A DNA stretch of 64,000 nucleotides from Bacteroidota bacterium (GTDB lineage Bacteria; Bacteroidota; Ignavibacteria; UBA10030; UBA6906). Both the position numbers and the translations under genes were made by a program. The stretch spans positions 399,330 through 463,329 of the forward strand of contig JAUQWO010000075.1 of assembly GCA_030835135.1 (NCBI GenBank), in the 5' to 3' direction. The notes under the pieces were generated by a model. That model saw only the letters and a list, made by a program, of their open reading frames with translations, was not told the DNA's origin and searched no databases. Below, in pieces: positions 43,674-53,260 of this stretch. Each line of letters starts with the position of its first letter. Position 1 is the first letter of the stretch.

Positions 43674-45488
43674 TCAGGTGATATGGACCGCTTCTTCCGT
43701 GAATGTGTGTCGCCGCGTGGGTGAACGCCGCGAGAGTGCGAGTACCATGGCCAGGACCCCCACGCGGCCGATGAAGATCAACGCCATCACGATCACCTTT
43801 CCGGTCGGCGATAGCGCGGGCGTGATCCCCATGCTGAGTCCCACTGTGCCCAGTGCAGAGACCACCTCGAACAGCAGATCAACGAACGGGTGCTCTTCGA
43901 CAAGCACAAGGCAGAACAACGCGATCCCGATGACAGCGAGGCTCAATGCGATCGTGCTGAACGCCTGCATCAGAGTGCGCTCGGGGAGGCGGTGACGAAA
44001 CACCTCGGCGGAAGTACGACCTGTCACGAGAGATCGGATCGCCACAAAGGCCACGGCGATCGTAGTGGTCTTTATCCCTCCGCCCGTCGATCCGGGTGAC
44101 GCGCCGATCCACATGAGGGCCAGCATGACCAGGATAGCTGGTATCGAGAACGACGCAAGAGCTGTGGTGGCGAAGCCTGCGGTTCGTGCCGTGACGGCGT
44201 AGAACATGGCAGAGAGGACCTGCCTATCGGCTGACATGCCGGCAAAGGCGCCTGTTCGCTCGAGAAGGAAGAACACAACCGTGCCGCCGGCAAGGAGAAG
44301 GGCGGTGGTGATGAGCACCAGACGTGTATGGACCGTGATCCGGTGGGGTGCTGCTCCGCCCAGGACCATGTGGACCGATCGTGCGAGGGAGATGAGGACC
44401 GGGAACCCGAGCCCGCCCGCGATCACGAGTGCCATGATCGTGACCGGGACCACGGTTCCCTCGGCGAGCATGTGAGAGCCGGCGGCTGGATCCACGATGA
44501 TGAACCCCGCATTGCAGAATGCCGATACTGCGTGGAAGACCGAGGGGAAGATGCCTGTCGCGCCCGGATGGGTCGCATCCTGGCTGAGGTAGAGGATACA
44601 GGCCCCCGCCGCTTCGACCAACAGCGTGACGCCCCCGATCTGCAGGACCACACTTCTGATCCTGCCCAGACTCTCCTCGGCAAGCAGTTCCTTCATTGTC
44701 GAAAACTGCTTGAGGCTCCCACCCCCTCCCGACATGAATGCGAAGAATGTGGTCAACGTCATGATGCCGAGGCCGCCGATCTGGATCAGGCCAAGGAGAA
44801 TGAGATGCCCCGTGAATGTGAATGTGGATGCCGTGTCCACGACGGTGAGGCCGGTGACGCACACAGCGCTGGCAGCAGTGAAGAAGGCATCGAGTGAGGA
44901 CAACCCGGCGCCGTGCGTCGCACGTGGGAGCATCAGCAAGGCACCGCCGATCATGATCGTGGCAAGGAAGCTCAGGGCGATAAGGGACGCGGGTTGGACG
45001 GCGGAACTCGCCATCCGTGCTCCGTAGCGCATCGCTGGAGGGATCAGCGCGATCGAAACGAAGAGCTGGGAAAGCGCCACATAGAGCCTTGTCACGTCAG
45101 GCGCAGGCAGTGCAGGGATGAACAGGCGGACCGCAGACTCGAACACTCCCGGAAGGGCCAGGTGAAGGACGATCAGGGCAGCGATCAGCACTTCTACGCG
45201 GTGCGTGCGCGTATATCCCCAATGCCCGGGAGTGGCGTAGAGCCGCGCAATGAGGTGGGCCAGGAGGCCGTAAAGCACCACGGTCGTTGCCACCTCGGAC
45301 GCTGATGCAAGGGCAGGAGAGAGGTAGAAACCGTAATCCGCGATCAGCGAAATACCCGCAAGGATGGCAAGCAGCACCAGAAGGACATCCGCGCTCCTCC
45401 TCACCATGGTCTGAAGCGGGTTGGCGACCGGGTGCCCGGGCCTCGGCCCGGCAGACTCGCGTGCGTGATTCGATCCAGGATCGCTCAT
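43674..45488 (-). CDS. trkH: TrkH/KtrB-family potassium transporter with N-terminal extension
   Basis: Membrane K+ translocating subunit, 604 residues. The four pore segments are visible, each with its filter Gly: AASAVCVTGLTVVD, FHAVSAFCNAGFIIVD, YAVTARTAGFATTA and FEVVSALGTVGLSMG. The conserved TrkH core begins only near residue 165. Before it lie several extra hydrophobic segments (about 35-155), including a charged RTHRVEVLIAALIVLH helix, which most KtrB proteins lack. The ATG at 45488 is preferred over a TTG at 45509; no Shine-Dalgarno sequence is seen. The regulator gene follows directly. Confidence 0.93.
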   Translation of the reverse strand: MSDPGSNHARESAGPRPGHPVANPLQTMVRRSADVLLVLLAILAGISLIADYGFYLSPALASASEVATTVVLYGLLAHLIARLYATPGHWGYTRTHRVEVLIAALIVLHLALPGVFESAVRLFIPALPAPDVTRLYVALSQLFVSIALIPPAMRYGARMASSAVQPASLIALSFLATIMIGGALLMLPRATHGAGLSSLDAFFTAASAVCVTGLTVVDTASTFTFTGHLILLGLIQIGGLGIMTLTTFFAFMSGGGGSLKQFSTMKELLAEESLGRIRSVVLQIGGVTLLVEAAGACILYLSQDATHPGATGIFPSVFHAVSAFCNAGFIIVDPAAGSHMLAEGTVVPVTIMALVIAGGLGFPVLISLARSVHMVLGGAAPHRITVHTRLVLITTALLLAGGTVVFFLLERTGAFAGMSADRQVLSAMFYAVTARTAGFATTALASFSIPAILVMLALMWIGASPGSTGGGIKTTTIAVAFVAIRSLVTGRTSAEVFRHRLPERTLMQAFSTIALSLAVIGIALFCLVLVEEHPFVDLLFEVVSALGTVGLSMGITPALSPTGKVIVMALIFIGRVGVLAMVLALSRRSPTRRHTFTEEAVHIT

Positions 45489-45569
45489 AGGGTGACTCGA
45501 ATATATCAACTTTCATCCGAAAATTCATTACATTCCCGTCTCCACGAACGAAAGGGTGTCCGTCGGCCC

Positions 45570-46811
45570 ATGCCATCGGTTGAACAGAAGATCGAGCAGC
45601 ACAACATCACGTATAACATCGTTGAAGGCGGTGTCTACATCTCCTCCAACGCGTTCGTGTCACCGCAGACGGTTGTCCCTGCCCTCCTCGCCCGGCTCGG
45701 TGGCACCAATGTCGAGATCGGCATGGTCAGCGTGCTGACGTATGTCGGGTTGTACATTCCCCAGCTGTTCGCTGCCCGGTATGTCGAGGCCCTGCCGTGG
45801 AAGAAGCCCTGGTCCATCTCGTTCGGGACCGCCCAGCGCTTCGTGGTCCTGCTGATGGGTCTGCTGGTCCTCATCTTCGGCGGATCGGGATCCCCGTGGA
45901 TCCTCGCCGTTTTCCTGTCCCTGTTCTTCATGAATTCGGTCATCGCCGGCATCGCGACACCCGGATGGTTCGACATGTTCGCGAAGCTGACCTCGCCGAA
46001 GAAGCGGGGGAGACTGGTAGGCATCCGGAACTCGCTCGGTGGGCTCGGGGCATTCATCGGCGGATTCGTGCTGACGTGGCTCCTGGCGACATTTGCGTTC
46101 CCCGTGAACTACGCCGTCGGGTTCTTCATCGCGTTCGTGCTGCAGATCTCCTCCATCGTCATCCAGGGTCGGCTCATCGAAAAGGACCCGAGTCCCGTCG
46201 GGGAGGTCCGCACACTGACCTCCTATCTCAATGAAATGCCGGTTCTCCTGCGTCAGAACAAGCAGTTCACACGGTTCCTCATCGCGTCCGCGTTCCTCAT
46301 CATCGCCATGGTCCCGTCGGGGTTCTTTACGGTCTATGTCCTGCGCGATTTCCATGCCGATGAATCTGTCGTCGGCCAGTATACGCTCGCCATGGTCGCC
46401 ATCCAGGTCGTGAGCGCGGTGGCCATCGGGTTCATCACCGACCGGTGGGGGAACAAGATCGCCCTGCTCGTCACATCCATCTCGATGATGCTGGCCAGCT
46501 CCTGGGCGCTCGTCGCCCCTTCGCCGGGATGGTTCACCCTCGTGTATGTCTTCTTCGGCATCACCCTCGGGGCTGAGATGATGGTGCGCTTCAACATGGC
46601 GATCGAATACTGTCCACCGCAATTTCGTTCCATGTTCATCGGACTGATGAACACCATGCTCGCACCGTTCTATCTTGCGGGCCTGGCCGGAGGACTGCTG
46701 AGCGATCTCGTCGGGTACAAAGGCGTGTTCCTGTTCGGCATCGGAGCCTCCATCATCGGGATCTATATCCTTGCGCGGTACGTGGCGGATCCACGGAAGG
46801 CCGTTGCATGA
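45570..46811 (+). CDS. Major facilitator superfamily transporter
   Basis: A 413-residue membrane protein with about 12 predicted helices in two bundles; the inter-bundle loop is near residues 205-225 (GRLIEKDPSPVGEVRTL). The loop DRWGNK in the second half matches the MFS cytoplasmic A-motif position. The N-terminus (VEQKIEQHNITYNIVEG) is soluble. The substrate is not predictable. ATG at 45570 chosen; a longer frame upstream runs antisense to trkH. Its stop overlaps the prmC start. Confidence 0.85.
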   Translation: MPSVEQKIEQHNITYNIVEGGVYISSNAFVSPQTVVPALLARLGGTNVEIGMVSVLTYVGLYIPQLFAARYVEALPWKKPWSISFGTAQRFVVLLMGLLVLIFGGSGSPWILAVFLSLFFMNSVIAGIATPGWFDMFAKLTSPKKRGRLVGIRNSLGGLGAFIGGFVLTWLLATFAFPVNYAVGFFIAFVLQISSIVIQGRLIEKDPSPVGEVRTLTSYLNEMPVLLRQNKQFTRFLIASAFLIIAMVPSGFFTVYVLRDFHADESVVGQYTLAMVAIQVVSAVAIGFITDRWGNKIALLVTSISMMLASSWALVAPSPGWFTLVYVFFGITLGAEMMVRFNMAIEYCPPQFRSMFIGLMNTMLAPFYLAGLAGGLLSDLVGYKGVFLFGIGASIIGIYILARYVADPRKAVA

Positions 46812-47722
46812 CGGACATCCGCACCGCTCCCGATCCTCCCGTCCCATCGCGCTGGACGGTCCTGTCCCTCATCGAATGGGCATCGGCCTACCTCGCAGTC
46901 CGCGGTTTCGATGAGACCCGCCTGCATGTGGAACTCATGCTGGGGCATGTGCTCACCCTGAAACGCATCCAGCTCTACCTGCAATTCGACCGCCCCCTCA
47001 CGCCACAGGAACTCGCGGCATTCAAACTCCTGTTCAAGCGCCGGTTGGACCACGAACCCCTGCAGTACATCCTGGGTGAAACCGATTTCATGGGGGTGAC
47101 CCTGAGCGTGGGTCCCGGCGTGCTGATCCCGCGTCCGGAGACCGAACTGCTCGTCGAGACCGCCCTGCACCACGTGAACGCATCGGGCAGGGAGACGATG
47201 CATGTGCTCGATGTCGGTACCGGCTCCGGGTGCATCGCGATCGGACTCGCGCATCAGGCCCCGGCCCTGACGGTGCAGGGCATCGACATCAGTGATGATG
47301 CGCTCACGATCGCGAAGAAGAATCTCGAGCGGTATCCCGATCTGCACGTTACCTTCGAATGTGCTGATGTTCGGGCGGCCGCATTGCCCGCCGGGGCCTT
47401 CGATCTGATCCTGGCGAATCCGCCGTACATCCCGCCGGACGAGTATGCTGCGCTGGAGCCGGAAGTGCGCGATCATGAGCCGCGTGCGGCCCTCACCGAC
47501 GACGAGGATGGGCTGGCGTTCTATCGGGTGCTGTGCGCGCGTGCCCCACGGCTCCTGCGGCAGGGAGGGGTGATGATGTGCGAGATCGGTCACGGACAGG
47601 CCGATGCGGTCACTTCCCTCGCGCACGCTCAAGGACTCACGGTCCGGGAGGTCGTGCCCGATCTTGCCGGGATCCCGCGGGTGGTTGTATGCGAACCCTC
47701 CACACCTCCGGCAGAAGGGTGA
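46808..47722 (+). CDS. prmC: Release factor glutamine methyltransferase
   Basis: SAM-dependent enzyme that N5-methylates the Gln of the GGQ motif in RF1 and RF2. The N-terminal helical domain (about residues 1-95) includes the [15 protein letters not shown] segment. The methyltransferase domain has [16 protein letters not shown] near residue 137 and the catalytic NPPY in [14 protein letters not shown] near 200. The length is 304 residues. Its ATG overlaps the MFS gene stop (ATGA). Confidence 0.95.
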   Translation: MTDIRTAPDPPVPSRWTVLSLIEWASAYLAVRGFDETRLHVELMLGHVLTLKRIQLYLQFDRPLTPQELAAFKLLFKRRLDHEPLQYILGETDFMGVTLSVGPGVLIPRPETELLVETALHHVNASGRETMHVLDVGTGSGCIAIGLAHQAPALTVQGIDISDDALTIAKKNLERYPDLHVTFECADVRAAALPAGAFDLILANPPYIPPDEYAALEPEVRDHEPRAALTDDEDGLAFYRVLCARAPRLLRQGGVMMCEIGHGQADAVTSLAHAQGLTVREVVPDLAGIPRVVVCEPSTPPAEG

Positions 47723-47727
47723 ATGTC

Positions 47728-48201
47728 ATGCGCGTCGTTCTGCAACGCGTGAGTGAAGGCGCCGTGACCGTCAATGGTAGCGAGGTCGCACGCATCGGCC
47801 GTGGGTATGTGATCCTGCTCGGGGTGAAGACGGGCGATGGGCCGGAGGACGTGGCGTTCCTCGCGGACAAGTGCGCCAACCTCCGGATCTTCGAGGATGA
47901 ACAGGGCAAGATGAACCTGGGCATCCGGGACGTGGGAGGTGAAGCGATCGTGGTCTCCCAGTTCACGCTGTACGCTGATGCCCGGAAAGGGAACAGACCT
48001 GCATTCTCCCTCGCGGCACCGGGTACGGTGGCCGAACCCCTGTACGAACAGTTCGTCGCGCGGCTCCGTGCGGCCCTTGGCGAACAGACCGTCCGGACCG
48101 GTGTGTTCGGTGCCATGATGAAGGTGCACATCGTAAATGACGGCCCTGTGACAGTAATGATAGAGAGCCCCTCACACACCGCGGAGCGTGCCGAACCATG
48201 A
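47728..48201 (+). CDS. dtd: D-aminoacyl-tRNA deacylase
   Basis: Removes D-amino acids (and glycine from tRNA-Ala) mistakenly attached to tRNA. The 157-residue protein begins [17 protein letters not shown] and carries the active-site motif [17 protein letters not shown] near residue 77. The cross-subunit motif [11 protein letters not shown] lies near 138; it matches the family N-x-GPVT pattern. The ATG at 47728 has AGAAGGG upstream. It overlaps the next gene by four bases. Confidence 0.95.
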   Translation: MRVVLQRVSEGAVTVNGSEVARIGRGYVILLGVKTGDGPEDVAFLADKCANLRIFEDEQGKMNLGIRDVGGEAIVVSQFTLYADARKGNRPAFSLAAPGTVAEPLYEQFVARLRAALGEQTVRTGVFGAMMKVHIVNDGPVTVMIESPSHTAERAEP

Positions 48202-49154
48202 CACGCGTTCTCATGCTCTTCCTGGACGGGGTGGGGATCGGGCGGAAGAACCCCCGCGTGAATCCCGTGGTCGCAGCGCATCTGCCGCACCTGCGGGAAC
48301 TCCTGGGGGGCGAGATCCCGGCCCGGGGCCGGAGGGCATGGAGTACGGAGCGCGTGACAGTGCTTCCCGTGGATGCCACGCTCGGTGTGCCCGGGCTTCC
48401 GCAGAGCGGGACCGGACAGACGGCATTGTTCACCGGCATGAACGCGCCACGTCTGGTGGGCAAACACTTCGGACCGTATCCGTACTCCACGCTGCGGCCG
48501 GTGATCGAGGCGCACAGTATCTTCACCAGACTGGTGCATGCAGGCCGGACCGCCTGTTTCGCAAATGCGTATCCACAGAAGTTCTTTGACTATATCGAGC
48601 GTCGGCGGACCCGCATGACGGTGACCAACTACTCGTGCCTCACCGCCGGGATCCCGCTCCGTCGCGTGGAGCACCTGGAAGAGGGGACGGCTGTATCCGC
48701 CGATATCACCGGGGCCGCATGGCCCGGTCTGGGTCACCCCGGTGTCAGGCCGATCACACCCGCGGAAGCAGGCGCACGGCTCGCCCGTCTCACAACGGCC
48801 TATGATTTTGTCCTCTTTGAGTACTGGAAGACGGACCACGAAGGCCATGAACAAAGCATGGAAGGATCTGTGCGCGCCCTCGAGATGATCGACGCGTTGC
48901 TCGGTGGGATCCTGGCCACCATCGATCTCTCGACGACGCTCCTCGTGATCACGAGTGACCATGGCAACATGGAAGACCTGTCAACGAAATCCCATACACT
49001 GAACCCCGTTCCACTGATCCTTGCCGGAAAGGCCCATGCTGCGGTTGCAGAACGGGTCCAGCATTTCGGCGGATCGGCGCCCGACCTCACCCATATCCTC
49101 CCCGCTTTGATGGAGGTGATGTGTGCAGACGCCGGTGCGCCGTACTCACCATAG
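48198..49154 (+). CDS. Alkaline-phosphatase-superfamily metalloenzyme
   Basis: A 318-residue predicted phosphotransferase or hydrolase of the superfamily that includes cofactor-independent phosphoglycerate mutase and phosphopentomutase. Metal-binding segments are recognisable: [10 protein letters not shown] at the N-terminus (Asp), a nucleophile loop [12 protein letters not shown] near residue 70 (Ser or Thr), [10 protein letters not shown] near 213, [10 protein letters not shown] near 253, and KSHTLNPVP near 264. It is too short for standard iPGM (about 510) and lacks its inserted domain. The substrate is unknown. It overlaps dtd upstream and comEC downstream (32 bases), so it is part of the same transcript. 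Confidence 0.8.
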   Translation: MTRVLMLFLDGVGIGRKNPRVNPVVAAHLPHLRELLGGEIPARGRRAWSTERVTVLPVDATLGVPGLPQSGTGQTALFTGMNAPRLVGKHFGPYPYSTLRPVIEAHSIFTRLVHAGRTACFANAYPQKFFDYIERRRTRMTVTNYSCLTAGIPLRRVEHLEEGTAVSADITGAAWPGLGHPGVRPITPAEAGARLARLTTAYDFVLFEYWKTDHEGHEQSMEGSVRALEMIDALLGGILATIDLSTTLLVITSDHGNMEDLSTKSHTLNPVPLILAGKAHAAVAERVQHFGGSAPDLTHILPALMEVMCADAGAPYSP

Positions 49155-51483
49155 CTGGCCTGCGCTCTACACTGCCGTCCTCCTGACGGCAGGTATCGTC
49201 CCGGCATACCGGTGCCCGGCGTTGCCCGCACTCACCTGCACCGTGCCCCTCATCCTGTGTGCTGCACTCTGTCTGCTTCCGTGCCTCGCGCTCCGTCGTG
49301 GAGGCGGACAGGGTCCACTCCTGTCTGCCCTCATGGTCTTCGGCACCATCGCAACCGGCATGCTCCTGGGCTGGGAATCACGTCCCGTACCCGGATCCAT
49401 CCCGCAGCCGATCGCGGGCGTGCCGGTCACCGTGGCAGGCGAGGTGGTTGAGCAACCCGTCCGCATCGGGAACAGGATCCGGTTCCGTGTGCTCACCACG
49501 GCGATCGCCGGCGACTCGCTCACCATACCCGTGCAATGGCGTCTCGGTGTATCGCTGGCGATCGCGGACCCGCCCACGGACGGACACCCACCCTCCTTCG
49601 GTGAGTGCGTTCTCCTGCATGGCACGATGCAGATACCCCGTGGGCCGCGGAATCCAGGGGAGTTCGACGAGGCCGGATATTACCACGCAAACGGGTTGAC
49701 CGCGATGCTTGTCGTGCGCAAGGCGGCACATTGCCGGCTGTTCGTCCGGCGGGCGGGGTGGAGTTGGACGAGCGACGTCGTGATCCCTGTCCGCGAGGCA
49801 CTGCGTTCCCATATCAACGCGACGATCGGGGGAGAGGCCGGCGAGTTCTTGAAAGGATTGATGATCGGGGATAAAGGTGGCCTCTCCCCTGTGACCAGGG
49901 AATCGTTCATGATCGCGGGCGTTGCACACGTCCTCGCGGTGTCCGGTTCGAACGTTGCCGTGGTCGCGGCCGCGCTGATGGTGTTCCTCTCGCTCCTCCG
50001 CATTCCGCGTGCAATGTTTCCGGCCCCCATAGCCGCAGGCCTGGTCCTCTACATGCTCGTCTCCGGTTCGCAGCCATCGGTCGTTCGTGCAACCATCATG
50101 GCCCTCATCCTCCTCTTCGCGTCATGGCGCGGATGGCGGGGGAACGGACTCAATGCGGTCGGTCTCGCAGCGCTCGCGATGTATGCGATGGATGTGCGGC
50201 AGCTGTTCGATGCAGGCTTCACACTCTCCTTCGGTGCGGTCCTCTCGATCCTTCTGCTGTATCCCGGTCTCGACGCCCTGATCGGGCGATGGCGGGCGAA
50301 GGGGGCCATCGCGCGGGCGGTCCGGAACGGCCTCGGGCTGGCAGCGGTCTCGGGGGTATCGGCGATCGGCACGCTGCCGCTGACGGCCGTCCAGTTCGGC
50401 AGGGTGTCGCTCGTCGGGCTCGCTGCCAACGTGCCCGTCGTTCCGGTCACCGGATGGTCCGTTGTTCTCGGTCTCTGTTCTGCTGCGGCCGCACTTGTCA
50501 GCCCCTGGGCAGGCGCGTCACTTGCCGAGGTGAATGCCATTTTCCTCCGGCTGACGCTCTGGTTCGTCGGATGGTGCGCTTCCATGCCGGGCGGTTCATG
50601 GGGGATGTATTGGTTCGCTCCCCTGTATGCGGTGCCCCTGATGGGTGCGCTCGGGGTCCTCTGCCATATCCGCGATCCGGTCGAACGCAAACTGTGGATG
50701 ATCGGGACGGTGGCATCCGTCGCATGCATCGTCTGGCTCCCGGATGACCCGGACGGTGTGCGCAACCAGTTGCGGGTTTCGTTCATCGATGTCGGTCAGG
50801 GCGATGCAGCCCTGATCGAGCACCCGGACGGCAGTGCGATGCTCATCGACACGGGGCCGGTTCCGGCCGACACCCGGAGCGGCATCATCCCGTTCCTCCT
50901 GCGGCGGGGGATCGGGGCACTCGATGTGGTGGTCATTACGCATGGCCATGACGATCATGCCGGCGGACTCCGCGCGGTGTGCTCTACCTTTACCGTCCGC
51001 AGGGTCATCGCCGGCCCGGCATGTACGCCGGGAGATACGATCCGGTGGAAGCCTGACTGCCGCGTTCAGGTGTTGTCAGGGCAGGTCACTGCCGATACTG
51101 TGCTGCTCCGGCGGATGAATGCCAACCGGAACTCCATTGTCGTCCGCGTTGTATATGGCCGCACGGCATTCCTCTTCGCGGCCGATGCGGAACAACCGGA
51201 AGAGGAACGCATGACCCGTGCCTACGGGGACGCACTCCGGTCCTGCGTGCTGAAAGTGGGCCACCATGGCAGCGCGGCCGGGACATCCGATCCGTGGCTG
51301 GAGGCCGTGGCACCGGATGTCGCCGTCGTGTCCGTCGGAAGGATGAACAAATTCGGGCATCCCACGCCGTCAACCATGCAGCGTCTGGCGTCGCGGGGGA
51401 TCGAGATCCGCAGGACCGACATCGACGGTGCGGTGCTCATGGTGAGTGATGGCGATGAGGTCCGGATCCTGGACTGGCGCTGA
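49123..51483 (+). CDS. comEC: ComEC/Rec2 DNA uptake channel
   Basis: Inner-membrane channel for single-stranded DNA in natural transformation, 786 residues. It has an N-terminal soluble-plus-membrane region, the Competence domain with many helices (LKGLMIGDKGGLSPVTRESF near 245; AGVAHVLAVSGSNVAVVAA near 265), and a C-terminal metallo-beta-lactamase-like domain. In that domain FIDVGQGDAALIEHPDG, ITHGHDDHAGGLRA, KVGHHGSA and FGHPTPST carry the nuclease-like metal ligands. The GTG at 49123 has TGGAGG upstream. With the MBL domain intact, the strain may degrade one strand during uptake; other competence genes are not in the window. Confidence 0.94.
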   Translation: MQTPVRRTHHSWPALYTAVLLTAGIVPAYRCPALPALTCTVPLILCAALCLLPCLALRRGGGQGPLLSALMVFGTIATGMLLGWESRPVPGSIPQPIAGVPVTVAGEVVEQPVRIGNRIRFRVLTTAIAGDSLTIPVQWRLGVSLAIADPPTDGHPPSFGECVLLHGTMQIPRGPRNPGEFDEAGYYHANGLTAMLVVRKAAHCRLFVRRAGWSWTSDVVIPVREALRSHINATIGGEAGEFLKGLMIGDKGGLSPVTRESFMIAGVAHVLAVSGSNVAVVAAALMVFLSLLRIPRAMFPAPIAAGLVLYMLVSGSQPSVVRATIMALILLFASWRGWRGNGLNAVGLAALAMYAMDVRQLFDAGFTLSFGAVLSILLLYPGLDALIGRWRAKGAIARAVRNGLGLAAVSGVSAIGTLPLTAVQFGRVSLVGLAANVPVVPVTGWSVVLGLCSAAAALVSPWAGASLAEVNAIFLRLTLWFVGWCASMPGGSWGMYWFAPLYAVPLMGALGVLCHIRDPVERKLWMIGTVASVACIVWLPDDPDGVRNQLRVSFIDVGQGDAALIEHPDGSAMLIDTGPVPADTRSGIIPFLLRRGIGALDVVVITHGHDDHAGGLRAVCSTFTVRRVIAGPACTPGDTIRWKPDCRVQVLSGQVTADTVLLRRMNANRNSIVVRVVYGRTAFLFAADAEQPEEERMTRAYGDALRSCVLKVGHHGSAAGTSDPWLEAVAPDVAVVSVGRMNKFGHPTPSTMQRLASRGIEIRRTDIDGAVLMVSDGDEVRILDWR

Positions 51484-51490
51484 GCGTGGT

Positions 51491-51519
51491 TTGCATTTCC
51501 CCGGCATGATGGTTATCAT
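51491..51519 (+). promoter_or_regulatory. Predicted promoter for the TrmH-type methyltransferase operon
   Basis: TTGCAT (51491-51496) and TATCAT (51514-51519), 17 bases apart, lie in the 65-base gap after comEC and 29 bases before the next start codon. Confidence 0.45.
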
Positions 51520-51548
51520 TGTGCACTCTGCGTGCCGGAGACAAGATC

Positions 51549-52340
51549 ATGACAGCGACAAAAGCCCAGATCAAACACCTGCGGGATCTGCATCGCAGGA
51601 AAGAACGTGAAGAAGCAGGCACCTTCCTCGTGGAAGGCGTCCGCCTCGTCCGCGATGCGCTCGCATCGAGTTCACCGATGGAGGGCTTCTACTACACCGA
51701 AGCCGCCGCCGCCGATCCCGCGGTCGTGGAGCTTGTCACGCTCGCGCAGAAGCGGACCCCCGACGTGTACCGTCTCAGTGCGCGGGACATGGACGCTGTG
51801 TCCGATACAACGACTGCTCAGGGAGTGCTCGCGGAATTCCGTCAGCATCATCCGGCGATCGATTCTGTCCTCCGGGCAGGGGAGGAGGAATCCGTGCTCG
51901 TCGCCCTGGATGGCGTGGCTGATCCGGGGAACCTCGGCTCGATCATCCGTAGTGCCGATTGGTTCGGGGTGCAGGGTGTGTTCGTCGGACACCAGAGCGT
52001 GGACCTGTACAACCCGAAGGTCGTGCGCAGCACGATGGGCAGCATCTTTCACCTCCCGGTGGTGCCGGATGTGGATCTCCTCGCTGTGCTTTCACGCGCA
52101 CGTGCGATGGGATACACCGTCTATGGTGCGGATGCCGCGGGAGAGATGCATTTCGACAGAATGAGCTTTGCGCGGAAATCGGTGCTGGTGCTCGGGAACG
52201 AGGCCTGGGGATTGTCGGATGCCGTCAAAGGACTTACCGACGTGCGCGTGGCGATCCGCCGGTACGGGGCGGCCGAATCCCTGAACGTGGGTGTTGCCTG
52301 TGGCATCCTGCTTTCCGGGCTGCACCGGCTCATTGAATGA
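51549..52340 (+). CDS. TrmH/SpoU-family RNA methyltransferase
   Basis: SPOUT-class 2'-O-ribose methyltransferase acting on rRNA or tRNA, 263 residues. The N-terminal substrate-binding domain has the usual EEAGTFLVEGVRLVRDAL. The knotted SAM domain shows motif 1 DGVADPGNLGSIIRSADWFG near residue 118, motif 2 VLVLGNEAWGLSD near 212 and motif 3 GAAESLNVGVACGILL near 240. The layout is that of the RlmB/TsnR-like group; the target nucleotide cannot be told. ATG at 51549 with GGAGAC upstream. It heads a run of genes joined by four-base overlaps. Confidence 0.92.
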   Translation: MTATKAQIKHLRDLHRRKEREEAGTFLVEGVRLVRDALASSSPMEGFYYTEAAAADPAVVELVTLAQKRTPDVYRLSARDMDAVSDTTTAQGVLAEFRQHHPAIDSVLRAGEEESVLVALDGVADPGNLGSIIRSADWFGVQGVFVGHQSVDLYNPKVVRSTMGSIFHLPVVPDVDLLAVLSRARAMGYTVYGADAAGEMHFDRMSFARKSVLVLGNEAWGLSDAVKGLTDVRVAIRRYGAAESLNVGVACGILLSGLHRLIE

Positions 52341-53260
52341 CCACGAACGAACATTCCATGGACAGTGTGCTTCCTGAGGGATTCCGCGTTGGCCACTGGT
52401 CCGATACCGCGGCACAGACCGGCTGCACCGTGGTGTTGTGTCCGGACCGGACCATCGGCGCGTGTGATATCCGCGGGAATTCGCCCGGAAGCCGTGAACT
52501 GCCGCTCCTCGACAGCATCCGGACGATGGCGGAGGTTCATGCGTTGCTCTTGACCGGCGGGAGTGCGTACGGACTCGCAGCCGCGGATGGCGTGATGCAG
52601 TACCTTGAAGAGCGCGGCGTCGGCTACGTGACCCCCTGGGCACGTGTCCCCATCGTTCCCGCCGCGGTCATCTATGATCTCAACGTCGGCTCTCCTGCCG
52701 TCCGTCCGACGGCCGGGTCCGGGTATGCTGCCTGTGAGAATGCAGTGGGCACCCTGGCCGGCGGGCCCATCGGTGCCGGGACCGGAGCGAGGGTCGGCAA
52801 GTGGCAGGGACTCGAGCGCGCGATGCCAGGGGGGATCGGTGTCGCTTCGCAGCGTGTGGGTGGTGTGCACATCGTCGCCCTCGCGGTGGTGAATGCCGTG
52901 GGCGATGTGTACGGCGCCGACGGCACCATAGTGGCCGGTGCGCGCGGCACCTCTGAACGATGGGCAGCCACGGAATTTTCCGGGAGTCTGCAACTCCCCC
53001 TCGATCCTGCGCCGGTGAACACCACCCTCATTGCCCTGCTTACGGATGCGAAGTTGTCCAAAGTGGATGCGCACCGGATGGCCATGCGCGGGCATGATGG
53101 CATGGCACGGGCGGTGAAGCCGGTACACACATCGCACGATGGTGACGTCGTGTTCACGCTCGCCTCAGGCATGCATGATGGTCCCTTCGATCTCGTCGCG
53201 GAAGCCGGGGCTGAGCTGACCGCCGAGGCCATCCGGAACGCCGTGCGCGTCGCCGTATGA
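52337..53260 (+). CDS. P1-family (DmpA/NylC-like) N-terminal nucleophile peptidase
   Basis: Predicted self-processing hydrolase of the DmpA/BapA/NylC group, 307 residues. The fold is recognised by GFRVGHWSDTAAQTGCTVVL near residue 15, LLLTGGSAYGLAAADGVM near 72 and the repeated GGPIGAGTGARVGK near 137. The expected cleavage and nucleophile site is the Thr of PVNTTLIALLTDA near residue 230, where the chain would cut itself into alpha and beta subunits. Family members are aminopeptidases or amide hydrolases; the physiological substrate here is unknown. Both ends overlap their neighbours by four bases. Confidence 0.87.
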   Translation: MTTNEHSMDSVLPEGFRVGHWSDTAAQTGCTVVLCPDRTIGACDIRGNSPGSRELPLLDSIRTMAEVHALLLTGGSAYGLAAADGVMQYLEERGVGYVTPWARVPIVPAAVIYDLNVGSPAVRPTAGSGYAACENAVGTLAGGPIGAGTGARVGKWQGLERAMPGGIGVASQRVGGVHIVALAVVNAVGDVYGADGTIVAGARGTSERWAATEFSGSLQLPLDPAPVNTTLIALLTDAKLSKVDAHRMAMRGHDGMARAVKPVHTSHDGDVVFTLASGMHDGPFDLVAEAGAELTAEAIRNAVRVAV

